NCBI RefSeq assembly: GCF_000002995.4
Contig: NW_025062479.1
Location: 11,823,721-11,887,720 of the forward strand
From: Brugia malayi
Taxonomy: Eukaryota > Nematoda > Chromadorea > Rhabditida > Onchocercidae
DNA length: 64,000 bases
Reading direction: 5' to 3'
A program made the position numbers and the translations under genes. Shown here in pieces: positions 1 through 12,200 of the stretch (the stretch's first letter is position 1; each line of letters opens with the position of its first letter). The notes under the pieces were generated by a model. The model saw only the letters and a list, made by a program, of their open reading frames with translations. It searched no databases and had not been told where the DNA came from.

Positions 1-2039
1 AAAAAAAAAGAAGGCAAACATTAACTTAAACTAGCAACAAATGAAACATCATATAAATTTAAACTGTATATTATCAGTAAGTTTAATTTATCATTCACTA
101 TGAGGCAGTCAACTCGAGGAAAGAGAGAGAGAGAGAAAGAGAATTGAAGCCATCTGGTGAAAACAATGAGGGAAAATGTTCGAAACCTAAATCCTTATTT
201 GAACCTGAAACTTTGTTCAACGATTAGCTATAATACCATTAAGGCAAAATGTCAGTGATACCATCTTATCCCACTTCAACCATTAATCTAACTTGTTTAG
301 TGCAGTTGCAAAAATTTTTTAAGAATGAAAAAAGTTCAAAATGTTTATGAAATGTGATCCGAGAACGGTAGCAATTGTATGTTTGAAAAGACCGAATTGT
401 TAAAAGGTAACGTCGATACTAGTGAATGGAATCACACACAGATACACCTAACTCGCACAGACACACACGCACAACAACGAAATAATGGACCGACCAATTG
501 TGGAGAGGAAAGAATCGATAAGTTGTTAAATGCCTTCGAAAGAAAAGATGAAAAAGAAAAAAAAAACGTTGGAAGTTGAATGAACTTTTTATCCTTTAAT
601 GCGTGAATCACTGATATCAACGTAACCGTATCTCTTTCGATGTGAATGAAGCAATTATTCACTTCTTGAGATTTCTCTCATTTTTTTAATACCGCAAACA
701 CAATTACCTCTGAAGATGTTTGATCTTATACCAAAATATCCCACTTGATGATACTTGAAATATTCTGGAAAATGTTAAAATCGATCTGATAAATTATGCA
801 TTTTAAAAATCCCTCGATTCTTTTCTCAGAAAAGAATTGAATGTTGCTTGCATACAAATTTGATGAATATGTCTAAAAGTAACGAGGCACACAATTGAAA
901 TTAAACAAGCATCAAATTAAAAGAAAAAATTTGAAACGAAACAAATGGCAAAAAGTTTTAATTGAACAATCAGCTTATAATCTTTTTAATACGACACGGC
1001 GTAGAATTGTGTGATATCAATTCAGATTAACATTTATTCAGTTCTTCTGATGTGATCTATAAGATAAGATAATAAACCTATTATTCAGATATCAATAGTG
1101 ACAAATGAAAATGAAATATGAGTTCCAATGAAAGATGCGGACTGGCACATATGGTTAAGTAAAATGAATTAAGTGATATTAATTAACAAATTACACAAAT
1201 TAGAATAATTAAAATTATACATTGGTTCGAGAAGAGAGATAAAAGAAGGTGGAAGAAAATATAGCAGTATGTTGTATAGTTGCTGAAGTACATCAATCAA
1301 CAACTCTCTCTCTGGTATTTCAAAAAAAGAAAAGAAAAGGTTTACAAAACGCTAAAAAGATGATAAAGATCTATTATTCAAGTAGCAATAGTGACAAATG
1401 AAAATGGAATATTAGCATTTTTTGGAGAGGAAAAAATGTTCTCATTCTTCCTTTTTTCTTAGAAAAACTATTAAGAAGAAATTGAATTATTTAAAACGGA
1501 AGAAAAAAAAGGAAATAAACATTGATAAAAAAAGAACATTCATAAAAGCAAATGATCTGTTCCGATGATGACACAAGTACATATCGCCAACGTGTATAAT
1601 CGATTTCATCAAAAATTCTGGCATACAAAAATTTCAATTCGTCTATCAATCATGGCTTTAGCCAATTATAACTGATAATCTAATTTCCTCATGTATGTTG
1701 CGTACAATGCTCGAGACTTTCACATATCTCAATACTACTTATTTTTTACGATATGTACAGGATGCGTGATTGTGGTAATGAAAAATTATGGCTGAAGTAT
1801 CAAATTTTAAAATTTATTTTTGAAAGAAAAAAAGCTTACTAGCTCGTTGAGCAAATCATTTCATTACCTTCATTTTTTGCTTAGAAGAATTAAAGACAAA
1901 TTGGATTTATGACAAGTATATTTACATCGGTATGTCACAAATGAATGCTGCATTATGAATGAATAGAAAATTTTTATTAGAATTAGATTTTATAGTTTGA
2001 AAAATCTAATTAAAATTACAAATAATGAAATTTATTTAC
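1..2039. other. AT-rich intergenic or intronic DNA
   Basis: No convincing coding exon was found on either strand. The stretch holds poly(A) tracts and one diverged direct repeat pair at about 1079-1120 and 1371-1414. A 66-codon frame at 379-579 on the plus strand is open, but it has no splice context or motif that I recognise. If the possible leftward exon at 2040-2115 is real, this stretch would be its downstream intron. Confidence 0.5.
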
Positions 2040-2115
2040 CATCAACGATAAAATTGAGCTCTTCAAGCGCTAAATTGAGTATTCGATTAGCTTCTTCCAA
2101 GCCACCTTTATTCAT
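2040..2115 (-). CDS. Possible first exon of a leftward gene (partial)
   Basis: On the minus strand, an ATG at 2115 opens 25 codons reading MNKGGLEEANRILNLALEEL and five more residues. The exon stops at a good donor, GATG|GTAAAT, in phase 1. The helical, Leu/Glu-rich composition and the locally higher GC look like coding sequence. No product is recognised, and no matching downstream exon could be joined before the window edge. There is no clean trans-splice acceptor directly before the ATG, so the start is uncertain. It could also be a chance open stretch. Confidence 0.3.
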
Positions 2116-2184
2116 TATCACTCGTTTGTTCGAAAGAAAAAAAGAATTTCACGCTGTAAAATGAACCAACAATTAATTTTTATT

Positions 2185-2194
<10 letters not shown>

Positions 2195-2216
<22 letters not shown>

Positions 2217-2222
2217 AAAAAA
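2195..2222. repeat. Poly(A) tract, 28 bases
   Basis: An uninterrupted run of A that follows a short CA tract. It is a probable mutational hotspot. Confidence 0.9.
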
Positions 2223-2966
2223 CATCAGAAAGTTTCTATTGAATGCATTTAATTAAACTGTTTTCTTTTTAATACTGTAGTCAGTGAATTTTCGTGTTAG
2301 CTTTCTGTACCAAACTGTTTGATCAAAGTGTTTCAAGATGCATTTTAAAAGCAAAATTTAAAGAACATCGGTAGGAACAAGTGATAACGAACATATTGAA
2401 AAGAAGCAAAACACAATTTTAGAAAATAGCAAAACAAAACAAAAAAATCCATGATTCAGAAATAAGAAAAAAACTTTTAAATCAATCAATAAATAAAAAA
2501 AACTTTAAAGTTTTACAATCACTTTATTTTTTCTTCTCTTGTTTTTTGAAAACAAACAAAAAATGTCATCGCCCCATAATCAAAATGTATATTATTTGTG
2601 TAAGACATTTCAAAAAAAAAAAATTGAACATACATCATGCTAATAACGGCATTACTGAATAAATATTATACTAAATAACTAAGATATTTCAAATTTCTTT
2701 ATAAGTAACATCTGGAAAGCATATGCAATTACTTTTCTCTCTCTCTTAAATGAATGAAATATAAGTAATCGGTATAAATCATGACAGCTACACACCGATT
2801 ATTAATGATCGGAAGATCCCAATGCTTAAAGAAAAATTCAAATTCTAATACTGTGGAAGAATTAACGGCAATGAATTTTTGTTTGTTGGGAATGTGGCAT
2901 ACCGATCATAAGTGATTTTTCACTTCTGCATAAATTTTTATATATATATATATATATTTTTTTTTT

Positions 2967-2992
2967 GCAAATTGATTTGAAATTAACAATGA

Positions 2993-3000
<8 letters not shown>
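2967..3000 (+). repeat. 34-base direct repeat, copy 1
   Basis: Begins gcaaattgatttgaaatt and ends in gatgcatata. It matches 3264-3297 at 33 of 34 bases. Both copies follow a poly(T) tract and lead into TA-rich DNA. Confidence 0.85.

Positions 3001-3038
<38 letters not shown>
2995..3038. repeat. (TA)n microsatellite
   Basis: About 22 consecutive TA units. A shorter TA tract lies at 2940-2956. No function is implied. Confidence 0.9.
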
Positions 3039-3040
<2 letters not shown>

Positions 3041-3263
3041 GCATATTTCTACGTAACACTTATAATGCATAATAAAATATTCAAAAAAAAAAAAGATTCC
3101 ATGATTGAAAAGAAGAGAGGAGAGAGAAAAAAAAAAGAAAAATAATGAAATTTAGCAACTAATGAGACTTGAAAGATGGTGATATTTCATCTGGTTATGA
3201 TATGTCATATTTTGATAAAAATGAATAAATCAGTGTTTAATGGTGATTTTTTTTTTTTTTTTT

Positions 3264-3297
3264 GCAAATTGATCTGAAATTAACAATGATGCATATA
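3264..3297 (+). repeat. 34-base direct repeat, copy 2
   Basis: Copy of 2967-3000 with a single T-to-C difference, offset by 297 bases. The copies may come from a small duplication or from slippage during replication. Confidence 0.85.
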
Positions 3298-3495
3298 TAG
3301 TATGTACGGTAGCATTTTGTGAATGTTTTGTTAAACTGTCATTTTGTTAGGTCCTTTATTAATTCGAATTATATAATTTTTGTTGGTTAATATGTTGTCA
3401 ATATTACTATAATTTGCTTTTAAAATTGTCAAAATAATATCCACGATTAACGTCTTTAATGAATGCTTTTCCCAATGTCCAAAATAACCTTGATT

Positions 3496-3499
<4 letters not shown>

Positions 3500-3531
<32 letters not shown>
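3500..3531. repeat. Poly(A) tract, 32 bases
   Basis: The longest homopolymer in the window, followed after a few bases by a second A-run. Confidence 0.9.
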
Positions 3532-3533
<2 letters not shown>

Positions 3534-4600
3534 ATATTTAAAAAAAAAATGAAGCTCTAACTTATTCTCTAACCAATATTTGGTTCTACTTCAACAATAG
3601 CCAAACTGATATGCCTTTTCCTTATTACATAATGTTTTGGCCAAGTTGGTCACTTTATGTGGAACATGAAAAACGAAAAATGAATGATCGATGACAATGA
3701 CAAATATGGAATTTTCCAAAAGTATGGAGAACGAATGAAGAATGTTCCCAGCATATGTGATCGTCCTCCTCTTCTTGATAGGGCACTTTTTTTTATTATC
3801 TTTTTTTGTTGAAAGTCAAATAATTTCGCTGAATGAATGTGCGGACTATTATCGCTAAAATATGTTTTGCTTTTTTTTGTTTTTCAAAAAAGAAAGAGAT
3901 GTGAATTTCTGATAAATGGAAAAAGAAGTTAGTAAATGGTGTTATGCTTTTCATAAACGGTAAAATTTTTTTGAAAACTTTTTCTCAAAATAAAATCACA
4001 AAAAAACAACTAACTAGATGAGACCAACAGAAATATGTGAAAGTAAAAGTAATAGTAACAATCCGTTGCACTAGCCAAACGAAATGCGGCTAAATGAATG
4101 TTGACAGGATAGACGGGGTGAGGGGAGAGATAGGTAGGTTAAGAGGGAAAGAAGAGGGAAGGGCAGCAGGTAAATGAGAAAGAAGACAAGGAGGAGGAGG
4201 CAAGGACATTCATTGTAATATGTGTATACGGTTGAAGACAGCTCAACAATAATGACAAGTGGTAATGTGACATCCATCGGTAAGGAAAACGTGACAGAAG
4301 GACAGAGGACAGCTCGCGTCACCAAAAAGCAAAAGGAGGATGGGTATGAGCGTCTCGATATTTTGTCGCTTATATTGTAGCGGTAATTACAACCCAACTT
4401 CCTCTGTATCTCTTATTCCACTAGAGTTCGGTTAAATTTTGACCTCAACTGGCTAGTTACATGCTAAATCCCATATAGATGGATATAACGTCTGCCGTTA
4501 CCTGAGCAATAACAATTAGAATAAATTTTAAATTTTAATGAGACTTTCAAGAAATTATTTAAAAAAAAAAGGGACTGGATAAGTAACGTATGCTTGTTTA

Positions 4601-4652
4601 CATACGTCATCATCCAAAAGTTATTTGCAGCTATTTTGAGTGATGACGTATG
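4601..4652. promoter_or_regulatory. Inverted pair of CRE/bZIP-like motifs
   Basis: CATACGTCAT at 4601-4610 is the exact reverse complement of ATGACGTATG at 4643-4652. A third ACGTATG core lies just upstream at 4586-4592. The TGACGTA core resembles bZIP (CREB/ATF) sites. The cluster is about 1.2 kb upstream of the mitochondrial carrier gene. Regulatory function is inferred only from the motif. Confidence 0.3.
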
Positions 4653-5146
4653 GAATTCAAATAATGGAAAGCACGACAGCTAGTTGTAATTAATGAAAAC
4701 AACGAAAAAACTGATTTTAATTTGGCAGTTAAGCCGTTCAAATTTCTTCTTTTTGTTTTATTATTGAAGTTAGAAAAAAAAAAAAAAAAAACATTATAGT
4801 GATAAAGATAGGTTAGGTGATACAAATTAGTATCGAACATTTCAAGATTTTTTTCTTGTTTATCAGCTTTATTTATGAAACTCACCTACTCCATTTTGAA
4901 TTCAATCGATCTAAAATTTTGTGTGAGTTTCTTATGCTCTTGCAGGTAATAAATGTTGAAATAGTTGGGTATATTAGTTGGAACTCATTAATTAAAATCA
5001 AATTTAAATAACTGACAAGTTTAGTGCGAACTAAAAAAAGTGATAAAATCGTTGAATCATTAAATAGAAAGTTGCAAAGAATGACCCACCAAAAATTAAA
5101 TCTTTTGTTTACAATGTTTCATTCCGAATAGAGAGAAGGGAAGAAA

Positions 5147-5168
5147 GAGAGAGAGAGAGAGAGAGAGG
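5147..5168. repeat. (GA)n microsatellite
   Basis: An alternating GA tract inside a purine-rich stretch, about 700 bases upstream of the carrier gene start. Confidence 0.85.
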
Positions 5169-5857
5169 AAGGAAAAAAGAACGGGAAGAAAGCTGTTGTC
5201 CCGTTTGTCGAACGTTTCAAGAGGGGATTTTGATGGTTTCTCGAGCTTGGGATTTGGAGTTGTTTGGAATTTAGAAGAAATCAGAATTTAAAAAATAAAG
5301 GAATTAAATGCAATGCATTCATTTTATATTATTACAAAGAATAACGTTCAAATAATGAACAATAAACATTTAAGGTGCTCAACATTGGGATAAGCTATCA
5401 TCGAGGTTGAAATGAAAAGCTGACTTAGTTCGAGATGACAGTACTAGATTCAAATTTCAATAATTATTAAGAAGTTATTTGAAATTCTTGAAATTTAAAG
5501 CGAACTTGGCACCGAGTTCCGGAATTGTTTTTGTTTCAAGAAGGTGGCACAGGCACTTAAGGCTTTTTTATCGTATTTACGCATTACTGTGGATATGGCG
5601 ATGGAGTTTTTTCAAACTTTTCAGATTTTCTTAACTAAAACAATTTCGATTTAGATACTGAGTTTTTCCAGAGTATTAGAAGTTAATGAAATGGCATATC
5701 ATAATTTTTCCACTTACACCAATAAAACATGTTGTTCAGTATTTTAGTTTTCGAGGGAGAGAGAAAAAAAGCACGTCTTAAGAATAGTGAATAAAGGTAT
5801 CAGTAAGCTGTGAAAATTATTTAAAAATCATTTGTTGGAAATTAATAGTCTGAAAAT

Positions 5858-7879
5858 ATGATTGGATATGGTACCCAAGAATTGACATCGGTTGAGTACA
5901 GTGAAGCGGGTTTGATTACTGGAGTTGCGACGAGATTTCTTGTACAACCTCTTGATGTTTTAAAAATTCGATTTCAAGTATGTAATCAGTTCAGTTACAT
6001 AGCAAATTGCTTTTTTTCAACCAAGTTGTTTAGTACAGCATGTCTGAATAACAAATAGCTGGCTGCTCATCATTTTATTTTATTAGCACATTCAAAAGGC
6101 TACAGAATTGTATTAGGGGACCAGACTAAGATAAATCTGGAACTGAAGTAACAGTAGTGCAACTTTTAATATCCTGAAATCAGTTCAGGTAAAAATTCTT
6201 TAAAAAATGTGTCTGTTTAGAAATAAACTTCATATAGTTGTCCTTAAAATCAGTATTGGACAAAATCCTAGGCATTTATAGGTTATTGTAGTTTTTTCTC
6301 AAAATGTGACATAATTGCTTTTCTGTTTGTAAACTTATTGGCATTACTGTTTAAGGTGCAAAGAGAACCAACATTCGGTAAAAGTAAAGGACGGTATCAT
6401 GGCATCTTTCAAGCTTGCTCACGAATTTATAAGGATGAAGGATTAGTGGCATTCTGGAAGGGTCATGTTCCTGCTCAAGGATTATCCGCCGTTTATGGAA
6501 TTGTGCAGTTTGCCACTTTTGAGTTCCTTACTGAACAGGCAACTCAATACCCTCGTATGTTTCCACAACTTATTCGGAAAATTGTGTAGAAGAAACTGAT
6601 AAAAAAATATTGTGAATACTCTTACTTTTGATTTTCTAATTTCATACCTTAATTTAATCTGAGAATTTCAAATAACAAGTTTTCTGGATTTGTTTTATTT
6701 CTGTTCACATATTACTTTCAGCAGTCGTTTTCCCCTTCTTTTTCAGTTAAAAATTTGTGAAAATTTATTTTAAGTTGCAAATGAAAATCGACGAATAACG
6801 GATATAATATGCGGAGCGTTAGCTGGATGTGGAGCCATGGTTTCCTCATTGCCGTTTGATGTTATCAGGACAAGATTAGTCATTCAAGACCAGCATAAAG
6901 TACATTTCTATTGGATTAGTATTCCGGTCTAACCGTAGTGTGCAGATATTAGAGATACAGTTTAGTAATTATTAGGATTACAGATTTATAATGGGATGTT
7001 ACAAGCTGTGATCTTCATTTGGAACTCGGAAGGTTTCCGTGGTTTTTTCCGAGGAATCACTCCATCTTTAATTCAGATTGCTCCTTTTATTGGTTAGTCA
7101 TTGAAATAATTCGGAATTCTATTGTGTTTTAAAGTTTATACCTGTTTCATTTTCAAATTAAGGTAAATAACTTTCTATTTTGCAGGCTTGCAGTTTTCCT
7201 TATACAATGCTCTGAGCAATTCATGGGAAAGACTTCCATATTACTTAGGTATGTCACGAAGTTTCTGGGTGCGAAATTTTGTTGTCACTCTTTCCAAACT
7301 TTGAATCATTGAATCTGATAGAAAAATTTTCAGAATCTTTTGGATCGTTGTGTTGTGGTGCCTTGGCTGGTGTAATATCGAAAACAGCGGTGTATCCCTT
7401 AGACGTTGTGCGACATCGTTTACAAGTTTGTTTTAAGTTAAGCATCAAAATTTCTGTTAGAAAGAGCGAATAGCATGAATTTTATATCATGTTATTAAAG
7501 GTCTATTGCCGAACTTAATTGTTACTTAATATAATTAATTTGTGTAGGCGCATGGCTTCGGTCGTTTCAATCAATCACCATGGCATTCGATGCATTCCAC
7601 TATTACGACCATTCTGAGAGATGAAAAAGTTGCAGGTATTAGTTTTTTATATTTTGGTTTAGATATTTGTTATTAACTTTTTCCTTCTATTGCAGTTTTT
7701 TGGTTTTGGTTTAAGTATTTGCAATGTCTTTTTTTACAACCGCTTTCCCAGTGTTCCCTTCTATAGGACTGTTCAAAGGATTATGGCCATCACAGCTCAA
7801 AGCTGCTTGCAGTTCCGGTTTAGCCTTCACGTTTTATGAAATTTGTCTGAAAGTAATGCAAGATCTCAAATCGCACTAA
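5858..7879 (+). CDS. Mitochondrial thiamine pyrophosphate carrier (SLC25A19 type), 8 exons
   Basis: This is a mitochondrial carrier of the inner membrane. The best family match is SLC25A19, which brings thiamine pyrophosphate into the matrix. Exons are 5858-5977, 6356-6554, 6775-6899, 6984-7092, 7186-7248, 7334-7425, 7548-7635 and 7767-7879. All GT/AG junctions and phases agree, giving about 302 residues, close to the family length. Three carrier signatures are visible: PLDVLKIRFQ, PFDVIRTRL and PLDVVRHRLQ. Family-like blocks are AFWKGHVPAQ, GLQFSLYNAL and GALAGVISKTAVYPLD. The start at 5858 (MIGYGTQ) matches the short N terminus of this family, which has no cleavable presequence. A polyadenylation signal follows at 7991. 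Identity as a carrier is very secure; the TPP substrate comes from family resemblance recalled from memory. Confidence 0.92.
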
Positions 7880-7990
7880 TTCATGTGATGATACTCTTTA
7901 TATTGCTTGATCAGTTTTAGTTACATTCAAAGTTTATTATAGGTTGGATGTTTTTAAATTATGACTCATATCACATGGTTTGTATAATTT

Positions 7991-7996
7991 AATAAA
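7991..7996 (+). terminator. Polyadenylation signal of the carrier gene
   Basis: AATAAA about 110 bases after the stop codon at 7879. Cleavage is expected shortly downstream. Confidence 0.6.
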
Positions 7997-9227
7997 GGTT
8001 TTTATTGTATCAGAGGAATAAATTATCTAGCCTTAATCATTTGGAATAATAAAAAAATGAATGGAAGAGTTCGTTCTAAATATGAGACTGTATGAGAATA
8101 TTGCAGTCATAACCGTTAAGATTTGAGTAAGACAGAAGTCTTATTTATTTTTTAGAAATAAGTTAATAGTCATACTAATACTTCATCTCTGTCTTTTGTC
8201 CTGTGTTTCTTATCAATAGAACAGTCTGGATAAATTTTGTTATTCTTTTTCATTGAGTGAACGCTCGTTGTTTTTGTATTTTTTCTGGGTAAAGTCTTTA
8301 TCGATTCCGTCATCTCAGTTGTAATTTCTATATATTTTGTTTCGAAACATGGTCAAGGGTACTTGATGCATCTGGAGTCTTCAGTGACTTCTAGATTATA
8401 TTTGTACTGATCAAATTCAACTACATTTCCATTTTTAAGTTAATGCTTATAGTCACAATTGTCTTATATTATTTCTTTTAAAGCTTTATAATATATTTAT
8501 ATGTTTGAAATTTGCAAAGTATAGTACGTGACGCATATTGTTTATTTGATAGTACAAATTATGAAAATTATGCGAGGTATTTTTTGTATTGTACGAATGA
8601 AAAACATTTATTTGTAATCTGTTCGCTTGATCATAATGAGTGTTACTACAGCTTTATCTTTGAAAATTCGTTGTTGAAATCCCTGGCAGCTTCTACGTAT
8701 ATCGTTAGGAATATGTAGCGATGTAGTGAGTCATACTACAAATATTTAAAACAATCACAGTATAAGGTGTTAAATATCCTAGTCAGTTCCTCCGGCGAGC
8801 GAATTACTATTAGTTGTACTCATACTGAAAAGGAAAAAGCTTTATTTGAAAGTTTCATGTTGGGATTAGGTTCGATCGAAGAAGTATATGTTTCCGCACA
8901 AACGGACATCTGGTTGCTGTGACCAGGATTTTCGTTTTAGTTGGTCTCGGAGGTTTTCTTTTTGAAGAGAAAGTGCGCATTCTTTGTAACTCACAAGGTT
9001 TCGCATATTCTGACATAAGAGCTATTCAGGCATGTAAGGAAGACGCGAGTGTGTGTTAACCGTTTGATTGATTTTCTATAGCTTTGGATTTTGTAATTTC
9101 AGGTCGTTTAGAATAATTTTTGGTATTCAAGTGTATATATGTCTTTGTGCAGAACTCTTCAGATTATTGAGGTTCTATTGCGGAAATTAGGAATTAATGT
9201 CCAATTGTTTTTACGTTGCTATAATTG
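7997..9227 (+). other. Intergenic stretch with possible extra 5' exons of the adaptor gene
   Basis: From about 8506 to 9060 the DNA is locally richer in GC and carries long open frames. One candidate exon, 8758-8889, is bounded by CAATCACAG and a GTATATG donor. It reads in phase 0 through ISCTHTEKEKALFESF to a terminal SIEE. It could splice in phase to an acceptor at 9248 inside the first exon of the adaptor. A second, overlapping frame at about 8910-9058 contains GLGGFLFEEKVRILCNSQG. No ATG start is evident in either. These may be 5' coding exons of the adaptor or transcribed leader. Confidence 0.35.
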
Positions 9228-12200
9228 ATGGACATTTCTGAACTGCAGTCAGTCTCGCTGGAAGTTGAGCTCGATAGTGATATATATCCATCTCCTGCTG
9301 CTATCACAAAAGAAGTTTTTTTATGAAAAATCACAATGCAGATTACTTATCAGTGTTTAAATACTATAGAATATATATATATGAATTAAAGGCGCTGGGG
9401 TTCTATTTTTTTAGGATTATGGAGAGGAATCGATTTCTTTATTCTCTTTCAATAGTCCTCCTCCATGTGCATGGGATTTGGTCCCGGAAATTTCCGAAAA
9501 CATTCCCATTACTGGATTACCAATGCGTGGATTACAGGAAGTAGAACTTTACCTTAATCCTCCATCACGTGGTTCAATGCTGAATTGGGAATACGTTGCC
9601 GCTGAATTTGGTTTTTCTAATAGCAGAATCATGGTTTGTATAATTTTATAAAATTATCAGTTTTTTTTTTTTTTTTTTTTTTTTTTTCTTGATTGAAAAA
9701 CTTTCTAGCACTTGCGAACATCTACAAACCCGACTGCGGATGTGCTACTAGAGATTATTCATCGTCCTTTAAAAAACTTACTTGATGTATTGGCAAAAAT
9801 CAATCGAGTCGACGCACTTTTATCACTCCAACCTTATCTTGAGAATGTGGTTGGAACTGGTAATACGGAAATATCGAGTTCTGATTCAGGTTTATTTTAT
9901 TTTCGCATTTGATCATGTGACTAAAGATTTAGTCAGCTTCATTTCCATAGTGAAATGATAAATTAATTTTAGGGTAGTTTAAATTCAGACTTTCGTAAAA
10001 TTAAACAGAAGTATTTTTTTGCAGGTGCTTATATGAATGCGGCAAAAAGCGATGTCCTTATATATTCTTCATCTTCGAGCAGTAATTCAGTACGTCCTAC
10101 TGCGTCGAATGCTAATACTATAATTAACAACCAAAAATGTAATCTTTCACTCTCAATGAAGTTCTTAAGACATTTCCAAAACCGAAACATATTTCTCTGA
10201 AGGGATATGAAAGAAATTTGATATTTTACAGTTATTTTGGTGACACATCATGAATTTGTTACAAATGTTGCGTTGCGGAAAAATTACAAATGGTTTCTGA
10301 AAAATTTGAGGTGATGATAGATTTTCTCTTTTTTAAGATAGTAATTGATTTCCTCAGACTCTGTAATTAGTCCATAAAATGTATGTGGTAATTCTTGAGA
10401 AATCTTTAATCCAATCTCCCAATTGGGAAGTATGAAACATATTTTTCTCCCCACATTTTACTAAGTCATTCTATGAAAGCTGAAATGTGTAAGCAGATAT
10501 TATAATAAAGGGATTAGCAACACCTTTTCATAGTTCTATTTATTTCAGGAAGCAAGCTAGGGAAATTAGCATGTCAGTATTTGATATTAACGATTACTTA
10601 GAGGCAAGCTGCCAGTTCGAAGGCCTACATACTTTATTTGCTGATGTAAGTTCTTGTTCAATATTTAATTGTTTGAAAAAATTCTGGGCTTAATAACAAA
10701 TATGAAAAACTGTCCAATTAATCAAGCAGTTAATGAAATCTCCCTCTCGTTTCACTTCCCAGTTTGTTAAAGTATGGGATGTCATGATTGGATTTGATTT
10801 TTTATATCCATTCTTTATATGATTTTTTTTTCTCTTTTATATTTTCTGGATTTCGTTTTAAATTATCCTCTCCCTCTATGATTTATTCCGGATGTTGGTT
10901 GGTACTTATTTAAACAAAACAAAAAAAGTTGAGTAAAACCCCAATCAATTTAGGCCTCTCATATTATTTGTGTTTTCACGGATGATTATATGGAAATGTT
11001 AAAATCAAATGGAAAGGAACAAGTAGTGACTGTGAAGCAATATTTGCATAAACTTATGAATGGTGAATTCATGGAGCAAGGAAGTAACCAACGTTTTTGT
11101 GCCGTAATTTTTCAGGTAACCAAAGTATGGATTTTTTCAACTGTTTATGTTATGTAGAAGGCAAAGGGCAATGTTTAGCAAAACTTTCCAGTTTCTGTAC
11201 TTTTCTGCTACGAACATCTTTCATGATACGAGAGATGGGAAAATTAAGTAGTGTCGAAGGACGAAGGACTCATTCGGAAATTTCAGTCATTTCCAAAAGG
11301 ACACTACTTGGCAGCTTTAGTCAGGCAGTCTAATCGACTAACAGTTCAACTATAATAGTTTGGCAACTGTGCTGACTGTAAAGCCGGAATGAGTTGATGA
11401 CAGCACAATTTTTACTGAATTGTTTTTTAAAGGAAGATACAGTAGCTTACGATCATTCTTTTTTCTTTTGTCTAAAAAAAAGGATACTACTTGGCAGTTA
11501 TGGTAAGTTAGTCTGACTAACAGTTCAATCCTAACGGTGAATTGGTATATCAATAAATGTCGAAGCGAACGAAGTTATATACAAAAGAAACTTCTGATGT
11601 ATGAAAAAGTACAAAGGATAGAGTGGAAACGCCCAATTGTTAATATTTCAGGGAACAGGGCGTGATATGCTTCCCCTTGGCTGGGCCAAGAGTACACTAG
11701 TGTATGAATTCCCTGCCAATCATGTACAGCTGTTTCGAAAATTGTTTGCAAAACACTGAACTGAACTAAATGCATATATTTTCAGTGAATTCAGAAGAAT
11801 GAATTTGTGTGATTTATATCTTTCATGTATGCCTGTTGTCACTCAAATTGGTAAGCTAATAAATTATATACAAATTTAAATGACAAAACGTGCTTTACTA
11901 ATTAAAATATTGTGCAGTTTACTAACTGAAAATATTGTGTATTTGAAGAATTGAACCTTGAGTGAGCGATGCAGAAGGAAACAAAATATACATGCAGAAT
12001 TATGGTTACTGCGAAAGAGGGGCTATGGGTAGAATAAGTCTCTCACACTTCACCAAAAGCACTGACCGTGGCCTTATCATTTATGATATTTTAAGAGCTT
12101 TTGATTTTCACCGAGAAGAGATTTAAGCTGATTATGATTCCGACTTCCTATGATGTCAGTAGGATTTTACTCGCTTATCTTACATAAATTGTCAACTATT

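Larger units (their letters stand above)
2116..5857. other. Gene-free stretch with simple repeats
   Basis: No gene is supported. The stretch contains (TA)n tracts, a 28-A and a 32-A run, a GA tract, a near-identical 34-base direct repeat and a pair of inverted bZIP-like motifs. A 108-codon minus-strand frame at 4071-4397 is Leu/Ser/Pro-rich and arises from purine-rich DNA on the plus strand; it shows no family motif. Confidence 0.55.

Noticed and set aside
4071..4397. 108-codon minus-strand frame
   Set aside because: Leu/Ser/Pro bias comes from GA-rich DNA on the other strand; no recognisable domain.
8512..8718. 68-codon frame before the adaptor gene as a stand-alone gene
   Set aside because: No ATG start in frame and no motif; kept only as part of the uncertain upstream island.
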